64,000 nt of DNA from Oxytricha trifallax (GCA_000711775.1 ARYC01000788.1:1-64000); one strand, 5' to 3'. Shown: positions 45,610-59,080, numbered from the stretch's first letter. Program-made: numbers and translations. Notes: generated from the letters alone by a model not told the origin.

Positions 45610-47358
45610 TCATGCCTCAGTCTCTCCATCAGTAGGTGGTTTAATTACTCCATCCATATTAGGCCAAGTAGCATATTTGTTAACAAGGCAAGTACCAAAG
45701 GGAGTCTTCTTAGATCCAGCCCCATCCATGCAAAGTCTGAAGAAGCCCTCTTCACCCCAGTTAGGTCCCCATGAATTCCTAATGATCCAATACTCCTTGC
45801 AGACACCTCTGACTCTATCTCCTTGCTTAACTTTTCCATAACCTACTAAGACTATACCGTGATTGACTTCCTTGAGATTAGAAGAGCACTTCAAGTAGTC
45901 CTCAGTGAGCACTCCACCTTTGTAATGTTGCATCATTCCAGAGGCAAACATTGCAATTGAGATTGGTCTCTCACTCACAAGTTCCTTCATGCGTTCATTT
46001 TTATTGCCATCCTCTTCAATCATTCCAGTGTTTCTGAAATAGTTTTGCGTTGAGGGTCTATACACACAATCATTCAATTTTAATATGTAATTGAATAAAA
46101 AACAAACTAGCATGTTAATAAATCACGTCTTCTACTCGAATAATCATAGCCATAGCTGTTTCTAAGGGAAATCCCATTATTTTTTACATAACCGAAGGCA
46201 TCATACATCCAACCACCTCCACAAGCGAAGTTTACTTAAATAGTTTAATTTCTTAAAGTTTTATTTATACTATTTTAACCTCAACCAAATGTTAACAAAA
46301 ATAGTTATATAAAATACTTCATCACAGTCGACTAATTGTTGAACTGAAAACTCTTGTAGAGTAGGTGAGTTGCCAGACATAAAAGCAAGGGACTCTAGGG
46401 CTGAGACAGCAGAGAAAGCCCAGCAAGATCCACACATTCTTTGATCCTATGGTCTAGTTACTTTGCCTTCTTTGTACCAGTTTACATTATTTTAAATGTT
46501 AAAATCTTTTATATATAAACAAAGATATATTCATAAAAAAACTAATAATTAATAACATATTCAGGCAATGAGGTAGTAGAGCTTTACTAAAGTTCTAAAG
46601 ATTCACTTAAAAATCTACCTTTTTGTTCTGAATTTTCTGAAACCTCAGGCAGGGGTTTCACTTTCAAAGCATGATCAGGTCTAATCAGAATTCCTTTGTT
46701 AATTCAATTATTTACCTGACATAGTAGTAAAAAAGTATAAAATAAAATTATTATAACTTTGTTAATTATTTTTTCAAACTCTTCTTAGGACATATCAGAA
46801 AAGGAATTCAATCCCATCTCAAAAGATTACGAATCATCTTCGTTGTGACTCAATATTTTCAAGAAATTGTTTTTAAAATTGATGTATTTGGCTTTAATCA
46901 GAAATATTATATTTTAAAGAACCTTATATTTAGATTCTTAATATCTTAATGCTTAATGTATATAATGAATGTCAAATGAGTTTGAAGAATATGTCTTTTA
47001 GTGTTTAGCAAGGTAGTTGACATATTCCTTCATAATTGGTGAATCTTAATCTTTTTCGAAAGTTTACAATGCAAATTCTTGCTCATTTACGATGTTTAAC
47101 TCTTGCCTAGAGTTTATGAAAAAACATTGTTAAATTTCTAAATAATAAAAATAACTTTAAATTATTTTCAAATAAGTAGAATTATTAATTATTTAAGTTG
47201 AGATGAGAAACTGCGACAAATCCACAAACACTTAGAAGTGCTAAGCCTCCTAAGAACTTGATCTTGCCATTTGATTTGGATTTACTAGGTCTGGAGTTGT
47301 TTTGAGAAAGTAAATTGAACTATTTACAATGAATTGAAGATGTAGAATCAGACTCCAT
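45610..47358 (-). CDS. Papain-family cysteine protease (cathepsin-like), membrane-anchored
   Basis: Start ATG at 47358 ([20 protein letters not shown]). A single hydrophobic segment follows ([16 protein letters not shown]) that would act as signal anchor. The propeptide includes [14 protein letters not shown] and [13 protein letters not shown] (GNFD-type motif). The mature enzyme has catalytic Cys in [14 protein letters not shown] near 46420, catalytic His in [10 protein letters not shown] near 45860 and the Asn motif [13 protein letters not shown] near 45760. Stop TGA at 45610. All triad residues are present. Likely lysosomal/food-vacuole proteolysis, by family. AT-rich gaps (about 46235-46320, 46485-46600, 46690-46780, 46880-46960) are IESs or introns. 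Confidence 0.92.
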
Positions 47359-47464
47359 TATCAATATAAAGATTATAATTATTAAATTAAATTATACAAA
47401 TTAAATGGATTTTATATTTAAGAATTATAGCAATTGTATTCTTAGCATAATAATCTCAAACATT

Positions 47465-48060
47465 TCATTAATTTCGATCAATCATATCAACTTGAACTTT
47501 AACTCCCTTGATCACTTACAATTAAATTATAAATTTATTAAAATATTTCAATGCGATATTATTTATTATAAGTTTCTGCTCCATAATTCCAACTAACTCC
47601 CTTAACTCAACTTCCTCCCTAAAAGCCATTGGATTATCTATTTACCCTATTTTATCTTAATTGTTATTTTTACTTTTCTATCTTGATTCACCCTGACCTC
47701 CCTGAACTTATTAAAATTAAGACTAAGCTTGTTGCTAGATCTTGTTCAAGTTATAGTTCATTTATTTCTGAACATTTTGGAAATCAATTAATTAATCTTC
47801 TTTAAAGTGTGGGATAAGTTTCTATGATAATTTAGAATCGATTTAACTTTGATATTGGTTGTTAGATGGAGTTATGAAATGAGAGTTATCGTTGTTTTAA
47901 TAAGCAATAAAACTAAAATAAATGTTCTTATTTAATAAATGGTGTTTATCAAATAAAGTTATGGAGCTTAAAATATAATTAATTTATGAGGAAATTCTAA
48001 TCATAGTAAATTAAATATTTACCTCTAAATTTGTGTTCGGTTTGTTTATTGATTGATTCA
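47465..48060 (-). CDS. Gln/Asn-rich hypothetical protein
   Basis: Open only with TAA/TAG as Gln. A long frame from about 47907 to TGA 47465 includes SHFITPSNNQYQSQIDSKLS, QQQAQSQFQQVQGGQGESRQ and MAFREEVELRELVGIMEQK. A probable upstream exon near 48020-48060 precedes a GTAAAT donor, and TTTTAG precedes 47907. No domain recognised and start codon not located. It lies 107 bp upstream of the protease start and on the same strand; it is probably a separate gene. Confidence 0.6.
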
Positions 48061-48644
48061 AATAAGATATACTTAATTATACAATACATTAAATATCTGG
48101 TACAAAATTATCATAACAACACTAATGGAGCTCCTTGATACCCATAATTATGTTTTGAGAGAATGTAATTCATATTTTTAACGACTTTGTTTTATTCTTT
48201 CAATCTTTTCTGTTTTTTTTTATTTATAGGAATAAAAGTTCTCTATATATTAAAGAAGTTATTGCAATTATTCAGTAATTCTTTTTCTAGCTTATTAAAA
48301 ATAATATAAAACATGTATACTTAATATTTGGATTATAATGCTTGATTCATCAAGTAAGTGTAATTAGTTTTGATTTTCTTATCTATTAGAATATTTATCT
48401 TAATTTGGATGACTTGAAATTGAGTGACGCTAAGAATGAGGCGGTTTTTATATTAGCTAAAATAATAGAGTTAAAATATTAAGAAAAATGCTTACATCAA
48501 TATTTTTCATTGTTTTAGTAAAGCAAGATTATTAAATAATCAAAATTTTCATATTAAATTAAAGAATTTAAATCATGTTATCGTATATTTTTTAAGCTTT
48601 TTAAAACTTTAATTTACTCAAGAAAGTATTTAAGTGTTTGGTTA
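48061..48644. other. Non-coding AT-rich gap
   Basis: No coding frame recognised. It may contain the 5' end of the preceding Gln-rich gene or chromosome-end flanks. Confidence 0.4.
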
Positions 48645-49456
48645 TCAATTTGGATAGGTGACTCCGAAAATAAATCTTAAAATAGTAGCGACTCTATAAC
48701 CTAATGCTCTACAATTTGCTCCTGGTATAGTCATTGCAAGTGAAATCTTAATAATTTATCTTTATTTAAGAGAATTTGACTCTATTACCAATATTGTTAA
48801 TGCATTAAATAATATTAAATTTGAAGTGTGCTAATAGCGTTCATCTTTTATGAGAAATTTTATTTTACAGTTGGCTGGTAGGCAACATCTGCAAGCATCG
48901 TAACCACAATGTTTGGTATTGTCATTACTGTTGTGTCCTGAAACAAATTATCTAAGTGTATGTAGAATGTAAAATAATTAAACTTCCCTATTTATATTAA
49001 ATTTAACAACGTTTGAGTGAGTCAAGTATTAATTACACATTACACAATTATTCAAATTATAAATATGTAGAAGTCGTAGAACATAGCATATATAGTTACT
49101 AAACTTGAGAGGATTTAAACGGCTCCCTAGTTGAACACTTTATTCCTATCTATCCATAAATCCCGCATTTAAATCACATAAACGTAACCCTTGTTAATGC
49201 CTTGCATATTTTTAGCAAATGAATCGCATCTAGGACAGTTTGTTGGGATCTAAATTATTATATATTAATTTTTAATATACAATAAATAATGGATTGTAGT
49301 GTAGAGACCACTTAAGAATCCATAAGAAGCATTATACCAATTAGTCTAATCATAACCAAATAGATTTATGTTGCAGTTGTTTGTTGCTTGACTTGGTTGA
49401 ATATTTATTGCAAAAGCCAAAATAATTATTAATAAAGTGTAATGAGACCCACTCAT
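48645..49456 (-). CDS. Small secreted protein, paralogue 2
   Basis: Start ATG at 49456 (MSGSHYTLLIIILAFAINIQ), a clear signal peptide. Then CNINLFGYDQTNWYNASYGF with SGLYTT, a Cys pair in NCPRCDSFAKNM, a segment near 48930 (MTIPNIVVTMLADVAYQP) and the tail GANCRALGYRVATILRFIFG before TGA at 48645. Interrupted by AT-rich IESs near 48745-48870 and 48965-49075. It has the same layout as the gene just upstream (signal peptide, YGF-SGLY block, C-x2-C, then C-x2-LG-R in the tail). No known family recognised. Confidence 0.65.
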
Positions 49457-49601
49457 ATTATTTGCTTTCTTCGTTATCCTAGTTTAAGTCATGTTTAAAA
49501 TTATATTATAAAAATGTAAATACTAATAGTTTAAGTTAGGAATTTAAGAAATTAAGTATAAAGTTCATTTTTAAGTTATGATATTTAAAACATCCTGATA
49601 A

Positions 49602-50394
49602 TCAATATTTTTATCTTAGCTGTTCTGATCCAGAACTTATTTATTACTTATAGGTGCAATTAATATCACTTATACTCAATCGAAAGAGACTTGTAGTACT
49701 TTTCTGAGGGCAGCTCCAGCTCTGACTCCTAAACTTTTGCAACTAGCTCCAGGGGATGTTCGTGCAAAAAGGAAAATGCTTACTATATTATCAAATACAT
49801 TCATTCTCATAGTTCTTCCAAATGAGCTGTCAAATCTATTAACACTTAAATAATATATTTACTTACAATCTGAGTAAAATGTATTGAATATATGTTTAAA
49901 AAACTTCTATTAACAACTTTAGTAACCATGCTTTTAGTCTCAGTAGATCTGAAGAGAGTGTCTAAATGTGTTCCAAGATTCACGAAACTATCAAACATGG
50001 AAGTGTAAACACTGACTTTATCGAAAAATCCAAGTGAATTCAAGTATTACTAGTTTGTCCATGTCAATCTAACTGCCTCAAGTCACTTTTTTTAATTATG
50101 TGCGCTTATAATTATCCTTGCAATATGAGTTATACAACATTTATTTAACACAAGTCTAATAAACATAATTTGAATATTTCCAGAGAGACTGCTCAAATTT
50201 GTACAAAGTGCACATGTAGTATTAGGTTGATTTGATTTATACAAGCCAGAGGTAAATCCATAAGCCAAATCCTGATAGTTTTACTAATCTTCTAGAGCTA
50301 ATTTCAGAGTGCAGGTTGAAGCTTGGAGAGTAGGTTTTTGTAAGAAAGCTACCAATATTATTATTGGTAGAATTGTTAGTCTAATATTTTTCAT
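49602..50394 (-). CDS. Small secreted protein, paralogue 1
   Basis: Start ATG at 50394 (MKNIRLTILPIIILVAFLQK), a strong signal peptide. Then STCTLKLALEDQQNYQDLAY, GFTSGLYKSNQPNTT, and CALC, an IES, NSLGFFDKVSVYTSMFDSF, and a tail with FARTSPGASCKSLGVRAGAA ending at TGA 49602. Cysteines and the SGLY block are shared with the gene downstream, so the two are a tandem duplicate pair, 145 bp apart and on the same strand. Function unknown; a secreted, disulfide-stabilised protein is inferred. Confidence 0.7.
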
Positions 50395-50731
50395 TATTGA
50401 TAATTATATTATTTGTTATTTTCCTTGTTAATTTTTTATAAATATTACAATCAGTGATAGCATTTGAAAATATCGAAGAATAATTTGGGAAATTATTAAA
50501 TAAAATAACAAAAAACTATGAGTCTACAGTATCAAGCATAATTATTATTTAAATTAACTTTGATATAGATTTTAAAATTTTAATGATATCTTATGAACTA
50601 AATAATAATAATAATAATTAACTTAAAATTATTGTGCAAATGAAAAGATTATTACATTAAAAGAGTGATTAAAAATCTATATTTATGTAATAATTGTTAT
50701 TTTATTTATCTTTGATATTTTAAAAATTGTG

Positions 50732-53700
50732 ATGAAAGCGCTTATGTTGAGGAACAGAACAGTAACTTTTCCATCTCTCAATAAATTAAAAAAATAGTTT
50801 TTAATTTATAATTATGAATAAATCGAAAGGAGTCAGCTTGATCAAGACTAAAGAAGACATACTGTAAAAGCTCCACTTAGTAGTACCAATAATAACATTT
50901 AATAAACTATTCTAAAATAAATTGTCAAAAAACCTCAGAAATCATTAGATCACAGCAGCACTTAGTAATATTGCACAACAATTTTATAATTAAAATAACG
51001 ATCAATTTATATTAGGATATTATAATAAATATTATTAATAGTAGTAGTTTGAGATTCAAGATGGCAGTAGTTAATAATTATTGAACAAAGTTGTTAATAA
51101 AAACTAAGTAGTGATCTTGAATAAGGATTTCTATCAATAAATTAAAAATAAAAATAAAAATTAACACATCCATCTTACAAATCACAACAGCCACCCATAG
51201 TACTAGAATGACTTATTATGATAAATAAAAAATAATATAATTTATATAAATGACAGGAAAGAATAGAGTATATCAATTAAACAGGGAAATAATGTTATTT
51301 AGTAATATTATAGGAATAAAAATTAAATGGGACTGAAATTTTCAAATATCATTTAAAATTATAAGGCTTTTTAAAAATCCAAAGAATTAAATTATTGAAG
51401 TTTTTGCTTATTTAACCATAATTTAAAAATTAATTCCAATACTCAATCTAAGACACTAAAAATTTATAAGAATATTAGAGGAGGTTGTGAGGTAAATTCA
51501 TTTTCTTGAAGACTCACTTTTACAAATATAACTTTCAAAACTAAAATTAATTAAAATTGATTAAATTTAGTAATTTATTTTTCCATATTAAAATTTATAA
51601 CTATAGTATTAAACAGTAGAAAGTGTACAGATGATTTAGTAGTAGTAATAGGCTAGTAACTTAACTAACATTCCACTTCCAAATCTTCAGCACAGACAAT
51701 AGTACCACTTTAAGCGTCTGTCAGCTGATCATACTCCCTCGGCTTAACTTTCATAAATAAAATAAAATTAATTCAGCATTTAAATAAGTCAAGAAATGTA
51801 TTTTTATCATTTTTCATAGTTAAAGTAGCAGATTAGTCAGATCTAGTAGCCAAACTACAATTAGTAAATAAAGGATATGACTCTAAAACTGAGTAATTTA
51901 TAATAAAATTAAGGATTTTCCACTTAGAGAGATCAATAAATTGATATAGAATCATAACTGCAAAACAATAGACCCCTGAAACTTAAAATTAAATATCTGG
52001 ATAAGCAAAATAATTCGATATAAAATTCACATTAACATCCAAATGGAATCGTGACTTAGGCTCACTCTAGAGACACTTCGATATCAAACTTAGATGCCAC
52101 CAATTAAGAAAGAATGACTTTGAAGCAAAATCAAGATATCTCAAATATTAAATTTAAATTTTGATTCATTAATTTGAAAACAAAATAGATCATATATCCA
52201 GGTAGTGCTAAAAAACATAAAGAAAATAAAAAGAAGTTAGGTACAACTCACAAATGACTTCAATATTAATAGTCATTAAAATATTCATCAATCTGAAAGT
52301 AAAGGCAAAAATATTGTCAAGGTTAATTAATAGCCAATCGACTAGGACTAGCCTGAAATTATTCAACATAAATTAAATGGAAGTGGTAAACCCATTAATT
52401 TACAAGGCAGTTTCAAAAACAGGCATTCACTTAACTAATCTAATAAATCATTAAGTGTTAACATTGAAATTTTCAATTCTATTTAGTTTATTAATTATTC
52501 TCCCAAAATAAGTTAAGACTATTTGGATATACATTTAAAGCCATAAAAATGACAATTATTAAGTTAATATTCTGCATTTTAAATTTCATAAACCCTTTAA
52601 AATCTAACGATTTAACAGATATAAATCCCTTCTCTGAGACTCTTAGAAAAAATAATAGCTTGAAAAAATTCTAAAAACTTGAAAGTACAGATCAGAAAAT
52701 ATAATCTTCACTTGTATAATAGTCGATTTCTTCACATAACAGACTATAATAAAGTGAATAGAATTTTGACTAGTTACCAACTGAAATAAAATAAATTAAA
52801 AACTAGTCAGTGCAAAACTTCATTCCTAAAATTAAGCTGCAAGATATCAGAATTAATAAAAATGATGTTCAGAGTTCAGCATCTGCTGTTCTTAACTAAA
52901 TAAATTTAGAAACCCATAGAAAGATTATGAAATTGTCTAAAATATCAATTTCATAATTCCTTTTGTGTTTTTTATCTGATTTTAAGATTGAAGCTAGAAA
53001 AGTTAGATATCCCCAAGTTAACTAGATGCAAAATACAGATAATTAAAGTAATGACTTTAGCTAATTATCAAATCAGAGGTCAAACAGTGTGAAAACTTTC
53101 TATCAAAATGAAAGTCAACTAATTGACAAAGATCAGGAATATTTTATCAAAAAAACTTTATAATCTATTTCTAGACCTAAATCCAGGGCTTCTTCAAGAG
53201 GGTCATCTATTGACATGGATTCAGATTAAAACTCTTAAAGAGGTAAACTAAAATTACCATTATAACATTTTGAATTAGAATTTGTGATATTTTAATGTAT
53301 TCTAATTTTTAATAGAGTTAGAAATCATAAGATTATATTTTCAACTGGGCAAAGACAAATAAACCTTGATTAAATAGTTGCAAGTTCACCTAAACAATTT
53401 AAATTAAATTCAGATTTAGCTTTGGTTTAAAGCCCAGATGACTGTGCTGCTAAATTGCCCCAACTAAAATCAACATTTAATAATTTTTAAAGTGCGAGAG
53501 TATCCCCTTAAAGATTTAATTTTGAAAATTTGACATAAACTAATGACCAGCAACTGCAGCCCCTTGTATAAAATATTATTTTTAGTATATTCCAAATTTT
53601 CATTTTTAATATTATTATATAATTTTTATAAATTTCAAAATAGACGCTCAAAAATTCCACAAAATGAATAAGATCTTTAAAACAATTAGGATTGTGAACC

Positions 53701-54910
53701 TAAGTCTTTCGAAAAATTAGAGTTATAAAAGGTTTCATAAAGTGAGAGTAATAGTTAAGTTCAAAGAAAAAGTAAATCTTCAAAAAAGATTAAAATCACT
53801 AAGAATAACTCATTCATAAGGAAAGTAAGAGATTTTGAAAAGTAGTCAGAGTAGCAAGTTAAGATTATCAGAATAGATAGAAAGAATATCAATAGATACA
53901 CTAGTGTTTAAAATATTTTATTTATAAGCTCGTAAGAGGACTAGGCTTAGTTTTAATTTTTACCAAAAATTTCACATTTATCTCATTAATAAAATAAAGG
54001 ACCAAAAGTACAGCATTATTTTGTCTACTTATGTAAGTTTTTTTAATTATAAATAGGCTTAAAACTTTGATAAAACTAACATGTAAAACTTCAGTTTTGG
54101 ACTTCTATAAAATCAATCCCTCTCAGGTACTTTACTACAAAAGTCTCTCAAAGATTAGAGTGAGCTCCGCAACCTCATTTAAAACGATAAAAATTAGTAC
54201 CAGCAAGTCGCTTCAAAATAATATGAATTCGAGGATAGTCGAGGAAGGTCAGATACTTTTGGAAAGAATCTTGAGCAACTATTAATCGCTCACTTGAACA
54301 AGCAAAATGTTTTTAAATTAAGCCAGACGAATTCCCCAAATTAAAATGATAAGAAACTTGGTAGTAAAACAGATAGAACCAATAGCTTGTTTTCTGAATA
54401 ATCTTCAAATGATCTTAATTGTATTTTTAAAATTGTAATTAAATGTGGATTTAAAACTTGGTTTATAATGCGATTAAATATATGATGTGTTAAGGGACAC
54501 ATTAAAGACTCCAAGCTTTAAGAGGAGATAAAATTCTACAGAGTAAAATTAATTTATTTCTCTGAATTCAATGCAATCACTAAACAATCTTTCCAGTTCA
54601 TAAAGTTAATAATTACTATTGTAATAAAATTCACAATAAAATTTGATGACTTCTTAGAAATCAGAATCTCTGTTTAAGTATTGCCTTAATTTTTTATATA
54701 AAAAATATCGATTCTTTATTAGGTTGAAATTAAGTTTAAAAATACATATTAATTGAGTTAATTTATAATAATCAAATAGCAGTAAATGAGCAAGTAATAT
54801 AATTAGTAATAAATGATGAATCACTCATAGAGTATGTAAGTTTTGCCTTAGAAGCATATTATACAAGGTAGTAGCCATAAATTATATTTATGATTAAGTT
54901 AAATAATTGA
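50732..54910 (+). CDS. Large Ser/Gln-rich protein of unknown function
   Basis: Probable start ATG at 50732 (MKALMLRNRTVTFPSLNKLK), in frame with RRHTVKAPLSSTNNN. Coding stretches recur in several frames separated by AT-rich gaps: NNDQFILGYYNKYYQQQQFE near 51010, NGIVTQAHSRDTSISNLDAT near 52045, PQVNQMQNTDNQSNDFSQLS near 53015, SRASSRGSSIDMDSDQNSQR near 53180, SPKQFKLNSDLALVQSPDD near 53390, KDQSELRNLIQNDKNQYQQV near 54150, LKTPSFKRRQNSTEQNQF near 54505 and AVNEQVIQLVINDESLIEYV near 54790. Stop TGA near 54908. Low complexity with possible phosphorylation motifs (RASS, KRRQNS). It may form one transcription unit with the gene at 55068. Confidence 0.6.
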
Positions 54911-55067
54911 AGGAATTTCCATTTTAATACTTTATAAAATATTTAAGTTTTCAAATTCTATATAATGAAAATTGATATCAGCTATTATTTAAGATCAATA
55001 TTAAAATAATCAACTGATTGTGAAAAATGATTTTATTTTAATAAATCATTGATTATAAATAAAATTA

Positions 55068-57233
55068 ATGTCAAATCTTGGTAATTAGCACAATCAGATA
55101 TCATCATCCTAATCAAAGAATCAAACTTGAAATTTATAATGACTTTAGAATATAGAGCAATCTCATGAAACTCATTCAGTGTTGAATCTTTAAAGTTTAC
55201 ACCCACCTAAAGTGATTTTTAACCAAAGAGCCATCTTACCAATAAATACGCAATTAAATTATAATAAACACCACAATTATCAAAACTATAATCAAGTGAT
55301 TTCTCCAATGAGTAAATTACCTACAAGTGGAGGCCTGACAAGCAGAGAACATATTCAAAATAGGATAGACAGATTGAAAAGTAATATAAATGCTAACAAT
55401 GTTAATATTCAGACCCCTATTTTAACAACCATGTGCTCTACTTCAAGAGATAATGAACTACTCTAACAAATACCTAGAAAGTTAATTAATAGCTAAAAGA
55501 GAGAAATTTCTCAAATTAATTAAAGATGTGCATCAACTATGCAAAGTAAATAAAGTGAAGGACAGTCTTAAAATAAGGTGCTTTTGATATCTTCAGGTTT
55601 GTAGTCACCAGTTATAGAGTTAATAAATACAGAACGTAAAATCCCCAGAAATACAATTGATCCATTTTACAAGCCGAGTAATAAAAAGCGATCAAAGTCT
55701 CAATTGACATCCTCATATAATAAGAATAGAAGGAATTTGCTTAAAAATTAAGATGAAATAATTGCTAAAAATAAATTCAACATAGATTGGGTGCTATTCA
55801 GAGACAATAGAGAGACTATTAAGTAATATTTAATTGATAAAGTTTATAAAGAGGAAGTCATTCAAGATCTAGATAGTAGTTTGTGTAAAATGGTTGATTA
55901 AAGTCTTGAAAAATTTATTAGAAATAAGGAATTCAAACTTAATCTACAAAAACAGATGAACTCAAAAAATGATGAGATAGAGTTTAAGAATAATAGTGAA
56001 AATTTTAATTAAAAGCCAGAGAATGGAATGATGGTTGAAGAATAAAACAAACTATTAAAATGTAAGTTATAGTTGACACCTGCTGAATATATTGAATGTA
56101 TAGAAGCTTTTATTAAAGAGAGGCGCTATAATTTTCCAAGTTTATTGTAAGGTTCATCGTAAAAATCAATTGACAGTAGTAATCTAGAGCCAAGAGTGAA
56201 ATTTTATGAAAAAAATAAGAAGCATCGGGAATCTCTTGGAATATAAAATTCACTGAATCAATCTTAAACATAAAATTAAAACCACAAGCACAGTACTTCA
56301 ATTTAATCTAATACAACATTATTTTCTCAAAGATCTTTAGCCTCTATAGTAAAATACAATATTTCATAGAAAGACTTGCATAGTAAAAACCCAAAGTTCT
56401 ATCTCTAACCTTCACAAAACAGTACAGTTGAAAACTCTTATAAAAATAATTTCAGATTAAATTCCATCGTTTTCGATTAATCACAGCCCTTGGAAATTTT
56501 TGAGGAGGGTAGTAATAATGGAAGGACAAAGTTTATTAATAAATACAAAGTCATAAAGCAAATTAAGATGCGGTAGAGTTAAAGTTAAAACTTTCTTAAC
56601 AGAAATTAATATCAAGCAAGTCAACTTTAAAGCATAATAAAATAGGATAAAGAGTTAGGTATTCATGATGAAGAAAAGCTCTCAGATTATAACTCAAGAA
56701 ACAACCAAATTGAGCAATTAAACCAGTAAGATAAGGCTTAAGTTGTTAAGAAAAATGGGATTGCCTTAAAATTAAGAGACTATATAAAAAAATAAGTAAA
56801 ACATAAATCCCACGCAAGTAAGTTTAAAGACTCTTGCACTATCTACAATCCTATCTAGTAAAAACTAGAAAACGAAAAATTGGAATAAATGTTCTCTGAA
56901 AAAGACGAGTCAGAGCTTTTAATAAGGAAAATGATAGAAAATCAGCGAGAACTCATATAAAAACTTGTTAAGAGCTAGTAAAATAGCAAAAAATTGTAAA
57001 TGAATACAATTAACAATAAAAGAAACACACAGAACAGGGGAGATAGTAGAGATAGCAAATTTATAGATAAAAATAAGTTATTTGAGGAATTTAAGAAAGA
57101 ACACTATGGAAATATGAGAAAAGCATTGAAAATAATTGAGAGTAATGGGGACGATAAAGTCCTTGAGAGGCACCTTAATGAATTTATTACATTAGGTTTT
57201 TTATAATTTAATAATAATTATAAATACATTTGA
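55068..57233 (+). CDS. 721-residue Gln/Asn/Lys-rich protein, uninterrupted ORF
   Basis: Single open frame from ATG 55068 (MSNLGNQHNQISSSQSKNQT) to TGA 57231-57233, with TAA/TAG as Gln and no IES or intron. An N-terminal disordered part is followed by a more ordered core: KFNIDWVLFRDNRETIKQYL near 55770, EYIECIEAFIKERRYNFPSL near 56090 and VVKKNGIALKLRDYIKKQVK near 56740. The C-terminal helical region includes LFEEFKKEHYGNMRKALKII. No known domain recognised. Its start lies 157 bp after the stop of the preceding Ser/Gln-rich gene, so the two could be parts of one larger gene. Confidence 0.8.
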
Positions 57234-57411
57234 AAATAAATAGTTTATTATTATTATTACTATTAATTCAATTTATATATAGGTCCAGGAATGCAAAACT
57301 TAATGTCAAGTTGAAATAATTACCCTATATTAGAAGTATAAGTTTTAATTTAATGAAATTAAAATTAAGCAAATTAATCATTTACATTCTTATTAATATT
57401 GATTATCATGT

Positions 57412-57724
57412 TCACATTAGGAAATCATAAAGCCTAATTTCAATGAATATATCTCCATAGTACATGGCAGCAGTCACTCCAAGAGCTATCATAAAAAGTA
57501 TATTTATCACCATCAACTTTTTCTTATAAATTTTTAATTCTTAATGATAATTTACTCATTAAAACTACAAGTTTAATAAAATATACAATAATAATAGTTA
57601 TACATAATATTTTCTTGCAATCATTCTCTAATTGCTCTAATAATCGTTTTTTATACATTTTAAGGCCTTTTTCTCTAATTTTCTTCAATTTATCTTTCTG
57701 TTCATCATTTATATCTGATTGCAC
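57412..57724 (-). CDS. Small single-pass membrane protein
   Basis: Start ATG at 57724 (MQSDINDEQKDKLKKIREKG), a charged helix, then an AT-rich interruption of about 80 bp. Then KKKLMVINILFMIALGVTAA followed by MYYGDIFIEIRLYDFLM and TGA at 57412. About 80 residues with one C-terminal transmembrane segment; it looks tail-anchored. Unrecognised. Confidence 0.5.
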
Positions 57725-58029
57725 TTTGCTTTAGTGTGAATTTTACTATTGAGTTTTATTGTTTTTAGAAGGGGTTTGAGATTAAATAATACAACATAAA
57801 TAATTAAATAATTTGTGTTATACAATTATAATTAGATTATTGTTTACGCAAATCTTTTAAAATCTACTCTTATTGGTTTAGTCTATCTGCTAATTTAGAA
57901 GTCGCAGTTTCACCATCATATTTATCTTATTATAAATATATCAGATAAAAACAAACAGTTTACACATAGATTAGAGTAATTTAAATAAAAAAAGTATCAA
58001 TGAGAAAAATTTATATAATTAATCTTATT

Positions 58030-59080
58030 GTTGCTTCTATGGCAAGTTTAATGTTTTCCTGGCACTCTTCTCTAAATCTTACTGATTCTTGAACAAGTCT
58101 TCGATTTCCTTCTATATGTGCTTGATCTCGTCTTTTATGGAATCTTTTAATTATTAAATTATAAAATAGTTCAATAAATTAATCACTTAAAATTACATGA
58201 TAAATATATCTTGAGCCTCTTTCTTCATTACTTCATGATCGTGTTACTTCACTGCTTTAGCAGATGCAAAGTTGAATATCTAATTTTAAAAGTTTTATTC
58301 TTTAACAATGTAATAATATATATAGATATATAAATCTAATTAGTTTGATCTTTCTCGTGTTTTTGGAGTTCTTGCTTGCTTGAATCAGTTAAGGGCAAAA
58401 TCTTCTCTTTAGCAATAACTGAGATTGGTCCGCATTTATCGCACACGTATTCGTTTGATTTTCTTGCCATATGCTGTCTCTCTTAAGCAGAATTATATAG
58501 TAATATAGAAGATAATTGATCAGTTTTATTTTTATATAATTCAACAGAAATCTTGATAGCACCTATCACTTATTAATGGTTTTCCTCGTCAACGGGGAGA
58601 TGTGAGACTAAAGCCTGGAGAATATTTTTTATAGTCCAAGCTGGCTGCCATGTCTCTGGATGATAATAATTACTTTTATTACGATAAGTTATGATTTAGT
58701 ATATTAAACTATAATTTTTATAATGATAATCAGTGAAGGTGAGACAGATTCTCTCTTTAATGGCAAATCTACCATTTTCAGTCATGAACTCAATTTGAGG
58801 TGGTTTGAATGGATAACTATTTGGCAGAGTTATTATACCGTGATATATACCACCTTGGTAGTCTGTATCTGGGGGACCACGTATTGTGAAATGCCACTCA
58901 AATGGTTATATTTAAACAATACTAAATTATTTTATAAATTTGAAGGGTTTATATGCACAGAAATAGTTATAATGGTTCTGTCTCAAGGGGTTCAGCATAA
59001 TAAAAAGCAGAAGGGTCTTCATTCATATCTCTCTATTCCTTCTGGATTCTTTTCATTGCCACACTGTTACTCGAATGCAT
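58030..59080 (-). CDS. Ubiquitin-conjugating enzyme E2, UBE2J/UBC6 class
   Basis: Start ATG at 59080 (MHSSNSVAMKRIQKEQRDMN). The UBC core shows EWHFTIRGPPDTDYQGGIYH near 58880, then GIITLPNSYPFKPPQIEFMT, ENGRF and the active-site Cys in KERICLTFTDYHPETWQPAW near 58720. The HPN motif of ordinary E2s is replaced by TENGRF, as in the UBC6/UBE2J class that works in ER-associated degradation. A second Cys pair, YVCDKCG near 58440, follows. The C-terminal region (58030-58290) is helical; its exact frame and any membrane anchor are unclear. IESs or introns lie near 58920-58980, 58660-58725, 58490-58545 and 58280-58340. Confidence 0.85.

Noticed and set aside
54067..54285. Plus-strand standard-code ORF of 72 codons
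   Set aside because: Another frame of the same strand, read with TAA/TAG as Gln, is continuous with coding on both sides (QSELRNLIQNDKNQYQQVAS).
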